From Neckera pumila (Eukaryota > Streptophyta > Bryopsida > Hypnales > Neckeraceae), in NCBI GenBank assembly GCA_963969595.1, contig OZ018416.1, positions 18,802,065-18,866,064 of the forward strand: a stretch of DNA of 64,000 nucleotides, written 5' to 3'. This document shows positions 9,593 to 22,622 of this stretch, piece by piece; positions within the stretch are counted from its first letter, which is position 1; every line of letters starts with the position of its first letter. A program made the position numbers and the translations under genes. Under the pieces are notes generated by a model. The model saw only the letters and a list, made by a program, of their open reading frames with translations. It was not told the origin of the DNA and did not search any database.

Positions 9593-12500
9593 TGTCCAAT
9601 CTCAAGGTATTTAATTTGTTTTAATGTAGAAACTGCCAATAGCCCTTTTAACAAAGAATTCCAAAATATAATTATTTGTATGAAATGAATGTTTTTTGGA
9701 GATAATAATAGCATCAAAAAACTAATTGTATAAATTTTTAATACATGTATTGTAAGACAAGCTATCCAACTCTGGGGGCTTTTTAATAAAAATTTAAAAA
9801 AATTACTGTAAATAAAACACTATGAATGAATTTTAATATTAATTGGAGGGAACTTCTTGTATGGATTTTTGGAAATTGTGCATAAATGTTTTAATTCTTT
9901 ATATATATTGTAACGTACTTTTTAAATAAATAAGTGATCTAAAATTTTCTACGTCTTTTTTTAATTAATTTGGCCTTCACCTAACTTTTTGATCCTTTGA
10001 ATTTGCTATAATTTTACAAAAGCTGGCCTTGAAGCCATTTTAATGCTAACAAAAATAATACAAGAGTCGCTTTTCTAAGAATATCCATAACTCCAATCAA
10101 TTTATAACTTTTCAAAATCTACTCTACAACTTATTTACGTGAATTTCTAAAGTGATTTTTTCTCCAAGATATAGTGTTCTTGAGGCTCATTTCAAAGAGC
10201 CCTCAATACTAGAAATTCAAGACTTGCAATGGACATCCTTGCTGATAAAATCTTAAATAGGAAAATCATAAACATTCATTTCTAAAATAAAATTTTTGAT
10301 GCTAAAACTAAACTTCAGAAAGAATTTTCCAAAAATACAAATTACTAAAAATAGTAATTTGGTCAAATTTACTTTTACTTGCAAGTTTTGTCAAAACTAA
10401 AATTTGGTACCTGGAAATTTAGGCATTGATGAAAGTAAATGAGAAATTGAATTTTCTTTTAAATTTAACCATTAAAAAACTGTACTAAACTATAATTATC
10501 ACAAGTGAGTATTTCAGTATGTTAGAAATAATTTTGAGATTTTCATGAAGAAAAATATTTAGAAGCCTTCAGTTGACCATATAGATTAACCCCTAAAAGC
10601 CCATTGTCCCTACGGGGGACAAATGCGTTTTCGCCTTTTTGGGCAGGTACCTATGAGCTGAAATTTTATTTTGATTTTTTGAAACATTTTTTGGAGGTGG
10701 AGAAGCTGAATAGCTTCGTGAGAATATAATTTTTTTCACAGTCGATGCCTAGAAACAGAAGTTATGACCAAATAAGCTCAATACAGACAACGAGGGGCAA
10801 CTCGAGCAGCAAAAAAATTTTGCACTTTTTTTTTTTTCTTAAGTATTTTTTTTCTCATAAATTATATTTTTATCTATCTTTAAAGCTTTGACTCATTTCA
10901 TTTGGATTTGTTATGAGAAAGTTATGGACATTCTTGTTTTGGGGCAATTAGAGCATCTTTTTGAAAAAAATAACTTGTAGGACTCATTTCTGAATGCAAT
11001 TTTTCAAATTTTTCAATTTTTTTTTTTTTGGCACGGTTTAGTTTACTTGCTAGAACAATCTCACCATTGTGATTAGGTCATTTTAATTCCATCTAAAATA
11101 TATGAATATTTTAGATTTTCCTTCTATCTTGTATCTACTTCTACTTAACAATTTTTTTAATAATAAAAATTAAGTTTTTTATATTATTTTTGTTTTTTTG
11201 GTAGATTGACAACTCAATTCTCCACTATAGCCATTTAAAGCTCAAAGCTCTGTAGTGCGAAAGTTTTAAGTTAAAAATGTTCAAAGTCAAAAAATCTAGT
11301 CCCACAATGTGTTGAAAAACTTGTTTTTTTCACTTTAAACATAGATATCTTGCAATCTATGCGGTCTAAAAATTCTGAAATTTTTTCCACACACTCCTAT
11401 ACTAGTTAGGTGTAAGATCCTATGGTTAGATGTGCAAATAAAACATTTTTAATTTTTTTTCACTCTTTGTTAAAAAATGGAAGTTTTGGGTGTTTTTTGG
11501 CAGAAAAATGGCCTTGGGCCTTTAGGGGTTAGAAGATCCTAGTATTTGAAGTAAGATGAAAAAATTATTTCTTAATCTTGTGGTCTTATCCAACATGATC
11601 AGTTTGTAGGCTTCAACTCTTCTTGTTGTGAAATTTTTGCACTACATGCATATAGTATTTGGTTTCAATGGAAAATGCAAATCCAAGGATCATGTGTCTT
11701 GTTAGTTACATACTTGCCAAATTTCAGAAATAAAGGAATAATTCCTTACATGAAGTCTAAAGTTGTTTGCCTTGTAGCCCAAAAACTTTGGCAATATAAC
11801 TTTTGATTCAAGCATTCAATTGGAAAAACAGACATAATGGATTCAAGCAAGTAAAGTAAAGGACTTGATTCAAAACTACTTTCAAAGTTTTGAAAAGTTA
11901 TTCAAAAGAGAAAAATTTGTACATGATTATATGTGGAAGATACTTGAGTAAAAAATACCAATTTTTTGCACAATGTCTACAATACCACGTATCATATATC
12001 CGATTTTACATACCTATTTCATTATGAAATAGATTCATTGCAAGAAACACCGATATAACGGTATTATTTATTTGTCACAATAGAATTGTCGGAGTCCTTC
12101 ACAGTAACTTTTGAAGGATGACTTGTAAAAATTTAAGATTTTTATAGAAGCTAGTTGTCTTGAATATAAATATATATTCCATATTTCTTAGAAATTAAAA
12201 AAAATATTCTATATTTGAAAGTCATTTTAATTAATTTATCATGTTTCTAATTTTTGAGGTTTTTAACACTAGGGTGATTGTGCAAAACACCTGTATTATT
12301 TCTTGCATTTTGCAAAAGTATTCATGATTCTTTTTTGGAGTACTTTAAAATTAGAAAAAAAAAATAATATTTTTTTAAAATATGGATAATGTGTACACTT
12401 TTGAGATCAAGGTCACCACCAAAGAAAAGCCTAGTAAAATTCTCTAAGCCACTATGAAGTACTACTCAAAATTAATTCTCTAGAGATGAAATTTTGGTGG

Positions 12501-13781
12501 TCTATTCCAACAATAGGCATGCATGTTTTTACAAAGAGGCATCTGAAAATATATTATTTTATATCCTCCATGTTTATGCAAATAGGGCTCCCTTGTGCGT
12601 ACACTTGAATATCAAAGATGGTTTTAAGATCTTTTTTTTGGTGAAATCTCTGCACTATGGATTTTTTTCCAAATGTGAATTTTTATTTTTTGAAATTACT
12701 TTTTCTTTCTTTTACAAATTAAAATGTTGAAGCATCTATTTTCTTGTGATTTTGCACATTTCTAGTTCTCCTACTTACTGAATTTTATTATGCTTTTCCT
12801 TCATAGGGTGCTTCTTCTTAAAGGTTGAAAACTATCAAGGTGGAACAAAATCGGCAAGCCATTCTTGCAATCACCCAATAGAAAAGTTTCCTAGATGTAG
12901 ATTTCAAATTTCAGCATTTACATCCAATTTTTTTTCAAAATCTTTACAATTTAATTGAAACTGATATTACATGTATGTACATTCAAAATTCCTTTTTGTA
13001 AAGTCTAATAAAGAAACACGTTCACTTTCAAAAACTCAAATTCTTTTTAGATCTATAATATTATTTTCTTATGATTTTTAGAGCTATATAAAGTACCCCT
13101 ACAAATAGTAGAAGAAATCATCATTTTTGAGATGCAATCATTTTTAATTTCCACTAGCATTTGCACACATAAGGAGCAAATTCAAAATAACCATACAAAT
13201 GAAATTCATTACAATTTGTTAGTTTTTGAGCAATTATTGTCACAATGCCTAGGTAAGCTTGATGTGGACCACCTTTTTCAAGGCCGGACTTTACCTTTCT
13301 AGCACGCCAACATTTGATTTAAGCAATGAATTGGGATTTTTTGGGGTTTACACAATTTTTTGAAACATCCATTCAAAATTGACGATGTAGAAACCTACCA
13401 AAATTTTCAGTTGTTTATACAACAATGGACATTGTTTTGGTGATTTTGGTCTTTCTTGGATTAGCCAAGTAAGGATGCAAAGGACTAAAAATCTCCAATG
13501 ATAGAAAGACATTAAGGTTTATAAGGAAAGGAAAATATATACAACAATGCAAAATTTCATTAAAATGGCAATATTCCACAAAATTGACAGTTGTAGGGTT
13601 AGACCATGTGGTCTGAAATGTAAACTAGCCCTACAGTTTAGACCATGTGGTCCAAAATCTATACCAATCCTAGAAAAATGATGGAGAAATGGCGGAAGAA
13701 TATAGCGATTTTAAAAAAATGTCCCTTTTTAGAGCTTTGTGCAGAAGAATCACAATTTTTGGCTCCTTGAACTGTGTCCAT
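9593..13781. repeat. AT-rich spacer unit, copy between GLP-B and GLP-C
   Basis: No gene. Long stretches match 17400-20700, 35480-38160 and 46690-48870 in the same order. Examples are the block around ACTCTACAACTT near 10120 and the block around CAAAGGACTAAAAAT near 13480. It is the spacer of the tandem GLP unit and is interrupted by the TTAA element at 10590-11528. Confidence 0.7.
10590..11528. mobile_element. TTAA-family (piggyBac-like) element, 939 bp
   Basis: Left end CCCCTAAAAGCCC after TTAA, right end GGGCCTTTAGGGG before TTAG. Just inside the left end is the foldback TTGTCCC...GGGGGACAA that marks one subfamily. No reading frame of note, so non-autonomous. Confidence 0.75.
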
Positions 13782-13785
13782 TTAA

Positions 13786-14711
13786 CCCCTAAAGCATTGA
13801 ACATGCTTTTTTGAGAACATAGCATTTGGAGGCAGCTCACTACGAGTGGAGTTTTTATTTTTTTCCTTTGAAATTTTCCCTCAACATTTTCCCGAGGAGT
13901 AGCTTTAAGGCCCAACAATTCTCATAGCTTTTGACCGCATGGTTAAAAAGTTATTGTATGATAAGTGATTTTCAATGCTCAGCGGGCAGCTAAAAAAATT
14001 CTTAAGAAATCACTTTTTAAAAAAATAAAAATTTGAAATTGGTTCTCTAGATTTGTATATACATGGAATGCTTTGAATCATTCCATTTTGATTTATGAGG
14101 TGAAAATTATGAGGTGTTCTAGTTTGCAGGCAGTTATAGATTTTCTATTCTAAAATAAACTTTAGAGTCCATTATTTAATTTAGTTTTCAATATTTTTGA
14201 ACAAAAATAAAAACACTAGATGTAGATAGGTTATTGCAATATTATAACCATTGGGATTGGCATTTTTCAATTCTATAATTAAATTGTTAACAATTTAGTG
14301 TTTTGAATCATTCTCTACTTCTTTCTACTTACTATTTTTTTCCTATATGTTGTACAATTTCAAATGATCTGAAATTTTTCAAGCATATATCCAACTTGAC
14401 TTCAAAAATGTGTCTAAAAAGTAAATACCATTTTGGACATTTTTTCATACAAATGTGACCTTGTGAAGGGCAGCTGCCCGGTTTTTTGCAAGGACAAAAA
14501 ATGGATTTTTCTCAATTCAAACACTAATATCTTGCAATCTACATGGTGGAAAATTCTGAAATTTTTTCCACATATTCTCAAACCAATGAACTACAAGATC
14601 TTACGGTTACATGTGTCCAAAAATGTTTTTTTTTCTAAAGTTTGGTACTTGTATTAGAAATGGCAGTTTTGGAGCGTTTTTGGTGAAAACATAGTCAAAA
14701 ACCTTTAGGGG
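13786..14711. mobile_element. TTAA-family (piggyBac-like) element with proven TTAA duplication
   Basis: Ends CCCCTAAAG and CTTTAGGGG, with TTAA at 13782-13785 and 14712-14715. The paralogous site at 48866-48890 reads the same flanks with a single TTAA and no element. 926 bp, non-coding. Confidence 0.85.
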
Positions 14712-15794
14712 TTAACGAAATTGTCCGTTACCACCCTTCCCCTTCCGTGCCATATTAGTCGAATGCCGCTATTTTTACGAATTTTCATTCAATGCAGTGG
14801 ATATTTCATTGTTTGCACAATCAACGTCAATTTCATAAAATTGGGTTCCATTGCCTTAAAGCAGTAACTACACCAGTCCTAAGTTGTGGCCTGAAATTAG
14901 ACAACTGTAAAGATATATGTCAACATTTTTTGGCTTTTGGAACATCGCTAATTGACGATAATCATAATACGCGTCGAGCTGTGACTTCTGCCTGCCACTG
15001 TTTGAAACTTTAGAATCTTCGTGGTGACACATGGCGGAGCGGCATTACAGCTCAAACACGAAGGAATTTTCTAACTCTTCAACTTCTAAACTGTCTATTT
15101 AGTGCATTAACTATTAAGCTTCAATCATCTTCAAGATATCAGAAGTTGCCATCTATTAGTATGATTACAGGTATCATAGGTTTGCACAAAGGCGCAGAAA
15201 AAAGGGGAACTTTAAACCCAGGGGACGAACAACGACAATAGGATTTTCTGTGTAGGTTCACATACAGAAAACCTAGCAAACAGTATAATGCAACCTCATA
15301 ACCAGGAATTTCAAGTAACTGACTTTCTGAAACAAATAAGGCTCCAAATTAGCACAATCATCTATTACTCGCCTCGTGAACACAGACTCTATTCAAATTT
15401 GGTCAGCAAACATGATGTGCAGACTTCAATTTCCTCGAAGTGAGATAGGATGCGAATGCACAGGGTCACAAACTGTGCTCGAATATGTAACTCAAAGATG
15501 AATCAACGCCGTTTTATGAAAATGAGAAAACCTGTGGATGGACCTATCATTATTCATTTATTCAATTACATGGGGTCAAACTATGGGTAAACCAATGGAA
15601 GGACCGATCACTTCAACCTTGGGTCCAGGCCAAGCCACGCTGAGACCAACACAATCAACCTACAAAGAATCAGAAGTCACTGGACTCTGTCTCGCTTCAA
15701 ACGAGCGTTGATCTAGCAACTGTCGCTATAAACTTTTATTACTAGAATTCTACAATCTCGGAGACTCGATCATCTCAAAAGCTATTGATCAATT
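14712..15794. repeat. 3' flank of GLP-C
   Basis: Paralogous to the other GLP 3' flanks. The 280 bases next to the stop codon (about 15515-15794) are almost identical to 31360-31639 behind GLP-D and clearly different from the flank of GLP-B. Confidence 0.75.
15735..15740 (-). terminator. Polyadenylation signal of GLP-C
   Basis: AATAAA on the minus strand, 55 bases past the stop codon. Confidence 0.6.
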
Positions 15795-16460
15795 TTACAT
15801 GCGGAACTGCTTCTGGATCAGGTCCACCGTCTTCTCGTCGATCCGGAACGCCTTCTCCAACACCTCGTCCTTGATGTCCGGAGTGAACAAAGCAGGAGCA
15901 ATCTGCTGCACGCCAGGGTTCTGGCTGCTCAAAGCGGCGAAAGCCAACGCCTGCCATTTGCCCACGTTCAGCTGGAAGTGCACCAGGCCCCTGGGAAACA
16001 CGAACAGCTCGCCTTCCTTGAGGGTGGTGGCAAACAAAGTGTTGTTGGTGTCCACAAAGCCCACGTACAGCTCGCCCTTCACCAGGAGCAGGAGCTCGGT
16101 GGCGCGGGGGTGGGTGTGAGGCGGGTTGATGCCGCCCTTGGCGAAGTCGATGCGAGCAGCGGAGATGCCCAAGGTGTTCAATCCCGGGAACTGCTGGACG
16201 AAAGCGGGCGTGACCGCGGCCTTGTTGGGGTTGTTGGTGTCGCCGGCGTTCTTCAAGCCATCGAACGTGAAGTCTTTCGCGGACACCTGATCGGCAGGCT
16301 TGCAGGTGAGTCCGTTGATGGTGATTCCGCTCTTCAAGTCCGCGACGCAGAAGTCCTGGAGCGGATCCTCGTCTGCTGCCATGGCGAGCATGGGCACCAG
16401 CGCCACGCTCATCAACACGGCCACCGTCACCCACCCACTGCTTCGGGCCCTGATGCCCAT
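15795..16460 (-). CDS. GLP: Germin-like protein (GLP-C)
   Basis: Intronless, 221 residues, with the same layout as GLP-B: signal peptide 1-28, Cys-38/Cys-53, box 1 with His-115, His-117 and Glu-122, box 2 with His-161 and Asn-165, sequon at Asn-139. It differs from GLP-B by Leu-51 and Pro-78, which it shares with GLP-D and GLP-E, yet keeps Arg-4, the codon use at residue 31 and the 5' leader of GLP-B. This mosaic pattern points to gene conversion or unequal crossing-over with a switch between codons 31 and 51. Promoter and poly(A) signal are intact, so it is probably expressed. An apoplastic Mn-binding cupin is expected; the enzymatic activity is unknown. Confidence 0.95.
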   Translation of the reverse strand: MGIRARSSGWVTVAVLMSVALVPMLAMAADEDPLQDFCVADLKSGITINGLTCKPADQVSAKDFTFDGLKNAGDTNNPNKAAVTPAFVQQFPGLNTLGISAARIDFAKGGINPPHTHPRATELLLLVKGELYVGFVDTNNTLFATTLKEGELFVFPRGLVHFQLNVGKWQALAFAALSSQNPGVQQIAPALFTPDIKDEVLEKAFRIDEKTVDLIQKQFRM

Positions 16461-16630
16461 GTCGACGACTGTGCTGCTAGAAATTCGGAAGGATCGGTTC
16501 CGGAGTTCAGCTGCACAAGTTGATCTCTGTCAGTATCAAGAGAGGATGTCAGCTGAGATGGTTGTTGAATGTAGCTGAAGGATGGCACTGAAATGGTTGC
16601 TGCTGTTACATTTGTTTGGGGCTGTGGGGG

Positions 16631-16638
16631 TTTAAATA
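16631..16638 (-). promoter_or_regulatory. TATA box of GLP-C
   Basis: TATTTAAA on the minus strand, about 170 bases from the ATG, in sequence conserved with GLP-B. Confidence 0.65.
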
Positions 16639-16852
16639 CATATCGGGGCCATGAATTGTGGAGCGCGTTATCGAAGACTTCGGGTGACTGGCAAGGAAGT
16701 AAATCGCGGAAGTGGATAACTTTGGAGAAAGAAAACTGAGTTCGGTACCACTGTGGTGAAGCTGGGCCCCAGGGGTTGAAGAACAGAAAACTCAGACGCG
16801 CGCCGCAGAAATGATGTGCTGCACTCCGATACACGTCAATGAAGAAAGACTG

Positions 16853-16988
16853 AAAAGCCACTCCCGTGATGGAATCGCCGTGATTAATGTAATGGTCTTC
16901 GAAATCGTGTGATTATGGCAAGAGGAGATTTTGTTGACTGTTTTGGACTTCTTTTGAATTGTAATTAGACGTGTGTCAATTGGGAGGA
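16853..16988 (-). promoter_or_regulatory. Conserved upstream block of GLP-C
   Basis: Near-identical to 6313-6447 and related to 32576-32715 and 50896-51030. About 390-530 bases upstream of the ATG. Confidence 0.45.
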
Positions 16989-17330
16989 ATCAAGGAACTT
17001 AAAAAAAAAAAAAATTTGGACGTATGTCGCCTTTGAAACAAATGTTGGATAATATATATTTTCTCGCTGTTGAAATGGTTTTCCATGTTTGCCAAAACAG
17101 GATCACGAAAATCTGTGGACTTCTGTCAAACTGGTGTTCGATTTCTTCAGTTCATTTTCGTAAGAGTTGAAGAAGGTTGTCAGATGGATTGTTCGATTGG
17201 GGCAGGACACAAAAGTCGGCACTCATAGTGCTCGGATGACTGGTTAGAAGTCGAACAGGGGCCGTCTCAATCTTATCCTGAGTCTCAACTCTCAAATACC
17301 AATTTTTCAAGCAAGACTTCTGGAATGATT

Positions 17331-17332
17331 TA
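17331..17332. other. Empty target site (TA) for the element at 34994-35434
   Basis: The flanks GGAATGATT and ATCCCT surround a single TA here. Upstream of GLP-D the same flanks hold a 441-bp element between two TAs. Confidence 0.7.
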
Positions 17333-19480
17333 ATCCCTGGAGGACTGGTACATTTCGTGCATAACATGTCAAAAACTGTTACTTTTTAACAATGCCTCTT
17401 TTGAGCTTCTTGAAATTTGCTGTTAATTGAACAAAAAGTCAACATTTTATAAGTTTTACCAATTTTTTTGAATTGTAAGTCTGTACAAATTCAAACTAGA
17501 CATGTTCGAGATCTCATAGGAAAAGAAAACACAACAATATACAGTTAACCTTAATCAATTTATGGCTTCTCAAAATCTACTCTACAACTTTTCAAAAATA
17601 ATTTCTAATGCGACTTTCTCTTCAAGATCTAGTGTATTTGAGGCTCATTTCCAAGAGCCCTCACTACTAGATATTCAAGATTTGTAATGGACACCCTTGC
17701 AAAAAATCTTGAATAGACAATTATGATCATTCATTTCCAAAATGAGATTTTTGATGCTAAAATTAAGAATTAAGAAAAAAATACAAACTATTAAAAAATA
17801 GCAGCTTGGTAAGGTTTTATTTAACTTCCAAGTTTTGTCAATATCAAAATTAGATGCCTTGGGCATTTAGGAGTTAAGCGTTGATGACAATAAATGAGAA
17901 AAAGATTTTTTTTTAATCAACTGTAAATAATTGTACTAAAATATTATCACATGTGGCATTTCACTATTTTAAAAGTAATTTCAGATTTTCATGAGGAAAA
18001 AATTTTAGAAGCCTTCAATTGACCATATAAATTGAAAGATCATAGAATTTGAAGTAAGATGAAGAAGCTATATTTTGACCACAAGTGATTGCAAGAAACA
18101 CCTACCAGTTTGGTTGCCTTTGAAATTTGGATTGCCATAACTTTTGAATTATGAATCCAATGCCCAAACCAAAAAAAAATTTAGATGTCTTGATTGTAAT
18201 TGTATCCCTTATTTTTCAAAAAAATTCAGAAATCATTTTATATTTAATAGTCAATTTTGTTAATTTGTCACACTTTGATGCTTAGGATAATTTATACTAT
18301 TGAACAGATTAAATTAATGATATTTAGCTAAAATTTCTATGGCATATTCCTATAGTGAGGAGACATCTTACTACTAAAGGCATCTGAAAAAACATTATTT
18401 TACGTCTTTCACGTTTGTGCAAATTGGCCTTTCTTACATGTGCACTTCTAAACATTAGAGATGGTTTTGATTTAATTATTTTGGTCAAATCTTATCACCA
18501 TAAAGTTCTTTCAAATGGCCAATTTTTAGTATTGTTGAAATTTTTGTCCTATTTTTAACAAATTAATACATCATTGTATATATTTTCTTTGCCAAAATCT
18601 AAAGTTGTCCACTTTGTAGCCTCAAAAATTTAGGCAATGTGACTTTTTGTTCAAGCACCCAATTGGATAAAAAATAATGTGACAGATGCAAGCAAGTAAA
18701 GTAAAGGATTTGATTCAATGCCACTTTTAAAGTTCTGAAAAATTACTCAAAAGAAAAAAAATTGTATATGACTACATGTGGAAGATACTTGAGCAAAAGA
18801 TCCTAATGTTTTGCACAATGTCTAAAATATCACCAATTTTATATTTGATTTTTACCTCCCCATTTAAATGTAGAATAGGGCCATTGCAAAAAAACACCAA
18901 TATTGTTTATTTGTCATAATAGGAGTGCCGGAGCTTTCCTTTGCAATAACTTTTGAAGCATGATTTGTATGAACTTGAAATTTTATTGAAGATGGTTTTT
19001 TTTAGAGTGTATTCCATGTAATCATATTCCATATTTTGTAGAATTTTTGTAGAATTTTTGTAGAATTTTAAGAGTCATTTAATTAGTTTATCAAATTTCT
19101 AGTTTTTGAGTTTTTTAATATTATGGAGTACTCAAAATTAGTGCTCTAGAGATGAAATATTGGTGGTCTATTCCTAGTATAGGCAAGCATAATCTTACCA
19201 AGGGGATTTTGAAAATATATTATTTTATGTATTCCATATTCATGCAAATAGGATTCCCTTGCATGCACACTTGAACATTGAAGATTTTTTCAAGGTCATC
19301 TGTTTGGTATAATCTCTTCACCATGAAGCCCTTTCAAATGGAATTTTTTTCATTTCTTTGTAAATTTTTTTTCATTTCTTTTACAAATTAAAATGTCGAA
19401 GTATCTATTTCCTTGCAATTTTATACTTTTCTAGTTCTCCTGCTTAGAGAATTTTTTTATGCTTTCCTTCATAGGTTACC
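17333..19480. repeat. AT-rich spacer unit upstream of GLP-C, first part
   Basis: No gene. Collinear with 8109-12800 (minus insertions) and 35437-37750. Confidence 0.65.
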
Positions 19481-19866
19481 CATTAGAGGAAATTTCAGGC
19501 CTCTGGAGGGCTGCCTTACAGTCCTCCGGGGTACCCTAAAATTTGCTTTTTTTTTTGCAAAAAAACTCGTTTTTTCCCTATTTCCGCCTTGCTGAAACTA
19601 CAGTAGCAGTGGCGTAGAAACGAAAAATTCCAAATAAATAAATATTAAAAATAAATAAATATATTAAAAAAATTTAATCTTTAAGAAAAAATTAAAAAAA
19701 TTAAAAAAAATTAAAAAAAAATTATGCCGAAATTGACTACTCCGGCGAGCAATCAGAGACTCAGACTGCTCACCAAGAGCAGTTTGGAAGTTGACAAGCC
19801 ATGCAAACAATAGCATGGCATGTCAACTTCCAATGGCCCTCAAATGGGCTGAAATTTTCTATAATG
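19481..19866. mobile_element. CATTAG-family element
   Basis: 386 bp, ends CATTAGAGGAAATTTCAGGC and GAAATTTTCTATAATG, in the opposite orientation to 3217-3600. The paralogous spacers near 12805, 37755 and 47695 lack it and join the flanks ATAGRNTACC and CTTCTTCTTA directly, showing it is a discrete insertion with at most one duplicated base. Confidence 0.85.
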
Positions 19867-21725
19867 CTTCTTCTTACAGATCTATAAATTGGACATATTT
19901 TAAATATTTTTTATAAAATGTTTTTCTAGTTTTCTAGTACTCTAAATTAAAAGGCAAACAACTAACAATGAAAATGGGACAAAACCGGCAAGTCATTCTT
20001 GTAATCACCCAATAGAAGAGTTCTCTAAAAGTAGATTTCAAATGTCAACACTCACACACAATTCTTTATTAAAACCTTTACAATTTTAATTGAAAGTAAT
20101 AATACATGTACCTTCAAATTTTTTTTTAAAGTCTAATACAGAAAAGCTTTCACTTTCAAATAGTCAAATTTTTTCTTAAGTTCTCCTATTTTTTTTTTAT
20201 GATTTCTAGAGCTATATAAAGTACTTTAAAAGTAGTAAAAGAAATCATCATTTTTGAGATGCAATTAATGGTTTTCACTTTGCATTAGCATTTGCACATG
20301 TAAGGAACAAATTCAAAATAAACATACAATAGAAATTCATTACAAGTTGTTAGTTTTGGGCCAATTATTGTTACAATGCCTAGGTAAGCTTGATGTTGAC
20401 CACCTTTTTCAAGGCCAGACTTTACCTTTCTAGCACACTATCATTTGATCTGAGTAATGAATTAGGATTTTTTTTGGTTCACACTATTTTGGAAACATCC
20501 ATTCAAAATCGGCGATGTAGAAACTTCCCAAAATTTTCAATTGTTTATTCAATAGTCATTGCTTTGGTGATTTTGGTCTTGCAAAGATTAGTCGGATAAG
20601 GATGCAAAGAACTAAAAATATCTACTAACAGAATCACTTTTAAACGATTCATAAGAAAGGGAAAATATACACAACAGTTCATCTTATCAATAGAATCATT
20701 TCTTAAGTGATGAATGATGATCATGGTGATACATTAGACTTTTTGTTTCAAAGTTGACTTTTGAAGGCATAGAAGGAAGTTCAAGGAACCATAGATATAA
20801 AATGATATACGGCATGACTCCTTGAACAATTGTACACCTCCTAAATGCAACAATTTCAACACATCAATCATTTATTGCAATTGTCTAACTAATTGTTCCA
20901 AAAAAAAATACTTATCTTTTTTAGAGATGAATCACATATCTTCTATAAATAATTCAATTTTTTGTTTCTTGTGAAGATTTGAATTTGCCATGAATCTTTG
21001 AAGAAAAAATGAAGAAAAGTCACATCAAATGCAAAATTAGCTCAAAAAAATCTAATTTTTTCCCCATACATGTACACAAAAGTTTAGAATATCATCATGC
21101 CAAACAAATTCCCAAATCTTTCTTTAATAAAAAATTAATGGACCAAATTGGTTATAAGCCCTCTATTCAAATTATACTAAAGTACATCTATTGAGTGTAT
21201 GAATCTTTCAAAATTTCAAATTAGAGCAGAAAAAAACCTAAAAAACTTTATTTTCAACATAAAAAAACAACATAAAAAAACAACATCATTTTTGTAAAAA
21301 GATTTTAGATAAAGAACAAGGAATTAGAAGTGCCCAAAATATTAGAAATAATGGTAAAGTAAACCTTAGTTTGTAGAAGGGATGTCAAGGAGGTTTAACT
21401 AAGAATAGTATGAAAGAAACACAACATTGAATTCCATCAAACCAAGTTTAGGTGCTTCAAGAAGATTCATCTTTTTTTTTTTCAATCTCCGGATCTTGGT
21501 CCCTCTTTGCACACACTTTATCATTAACACTATTGAAGTCAACTGTTTTTTTCAACCATCCTATAATTGTTGTGGTTATAAGCAACTGATAGTGAATGAA
21601 AGAAGGAAAGCAAGTCTTGGAATATTGGGCCATGCTATGCTTGCCTAAATTTTCAACAGGTACACTTAATATTAGAATTAATCATAAAGTGAATTCCAAT
21701 TTGTAGAAGGGATATGAGAGGAGAT
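19867..21725. repeat. AT-rich spacer unit upstream of GLP-C, second part
   Basis: To about 20700 it is collinear with 12800-13600 and 47700-48500. Beyond that it is unassigned AT-rich DNA. An unoccupied TA for the element at 22623-22944 lies near 21448. No gene. Confidence 0.6.
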
Positions 21726-21729
21726 TTAG

Positions 21730-22567
21730 CCCCCAAAGGCCCAAGGCGTTTTTTTTGCTAAAAAACACCAAAAAATATCATTTAAAGTGAAATTGCAAGA
21801 TATCTGCATTTAAAGTGATAAAAATAATTTTTTTAGTACATTGTGGAACTAGATTTTATGACTTTGAACATTTTTACCTTAAGTTTTTTAGCACATTGTG
21901 GGACTAGATTTTATGACTTTGAACATTTTTACATTAAGTTTTTTGCACTACAGAGTTTTGAGCTTTAAATCTATATAGTGGAGATTTGTGTTGAGAGTCT
22001 AGGGAAAAAAAATCCAAAAAATCTTAATTTTGATTATGAAAAAAATTATTAAGTAGAAGTAGGTATAAGATAGAAGGAAAATCTAAATATTAATATCTTT
22101 TTATGGAATTAAAAATCACTAATCCAAGTGGTGAGACTGTTCTAGCAAAAAAACACACCTTGTAGAACTTATTTTTTGAAATTTTTTCAAAATTGCATTC
22201 AAAAATGAATCTTACAAGTTATTTTTTTCAAAAAAATGCTCTAAGTGCTCAAAAAACAAGATTGTCTATAATTTTCTCATAAAAAATCCAAATGAAATGA
22301 ATAAAAGCTTTCCAAATAGATAAAAATATAATTCATAAGAAAAAAAATTATTAAAAAAAATAAATTGTAAGATTTTTTTTGCTGGCCCTCAAAGGCTATT
22401 TTGAGCTTATTTGGATTTCCAGGCATTGATTGCAAAAAAACTCCCATAAAGCTCAGCAATTTTTCTATCTCCAAAATCTTTCTTGGAAAATCACGACAAA
22501 AATTCAACCTGTAGGTACCTGCCCAAAATTCCATTTGTCCCTTGAAGGAACAATGGGCTTTTAGGGA
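21730..22567. mobile_element. TTAA-family element, inverted orientation
   Basis: Runs from CCCCCAAAGGCCC to GGCTTTTAGGGA before TTAA, with the foldback TTGTCCC...GGAACAA near its right end. It includes an internal tandem copy of about 60 bp around 21836-21955. Confidence 0.65.
21836..21955. repeat. Two-copy tandem duplication of about 60 bp
   Basis: The block containing ACTAGATTTTATGACTTTG is repeated twice in a row inside the TTAA-family element. Other copies of the element have it once. Confidence 0.75.
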
Positions 22568-22622
22568 TTAACTAAAATAATATAAAAGAAACACAATATT
22601 GAGCTCCATCAGACCAAGTTTA

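Noticed and set aside
16427..16861. 144-codon minus-strand frame in the GLP-C promoter
   Set aside because: Overlaps the TATA box and leader, out of frame with GLP-C, and is absent from the other copies.
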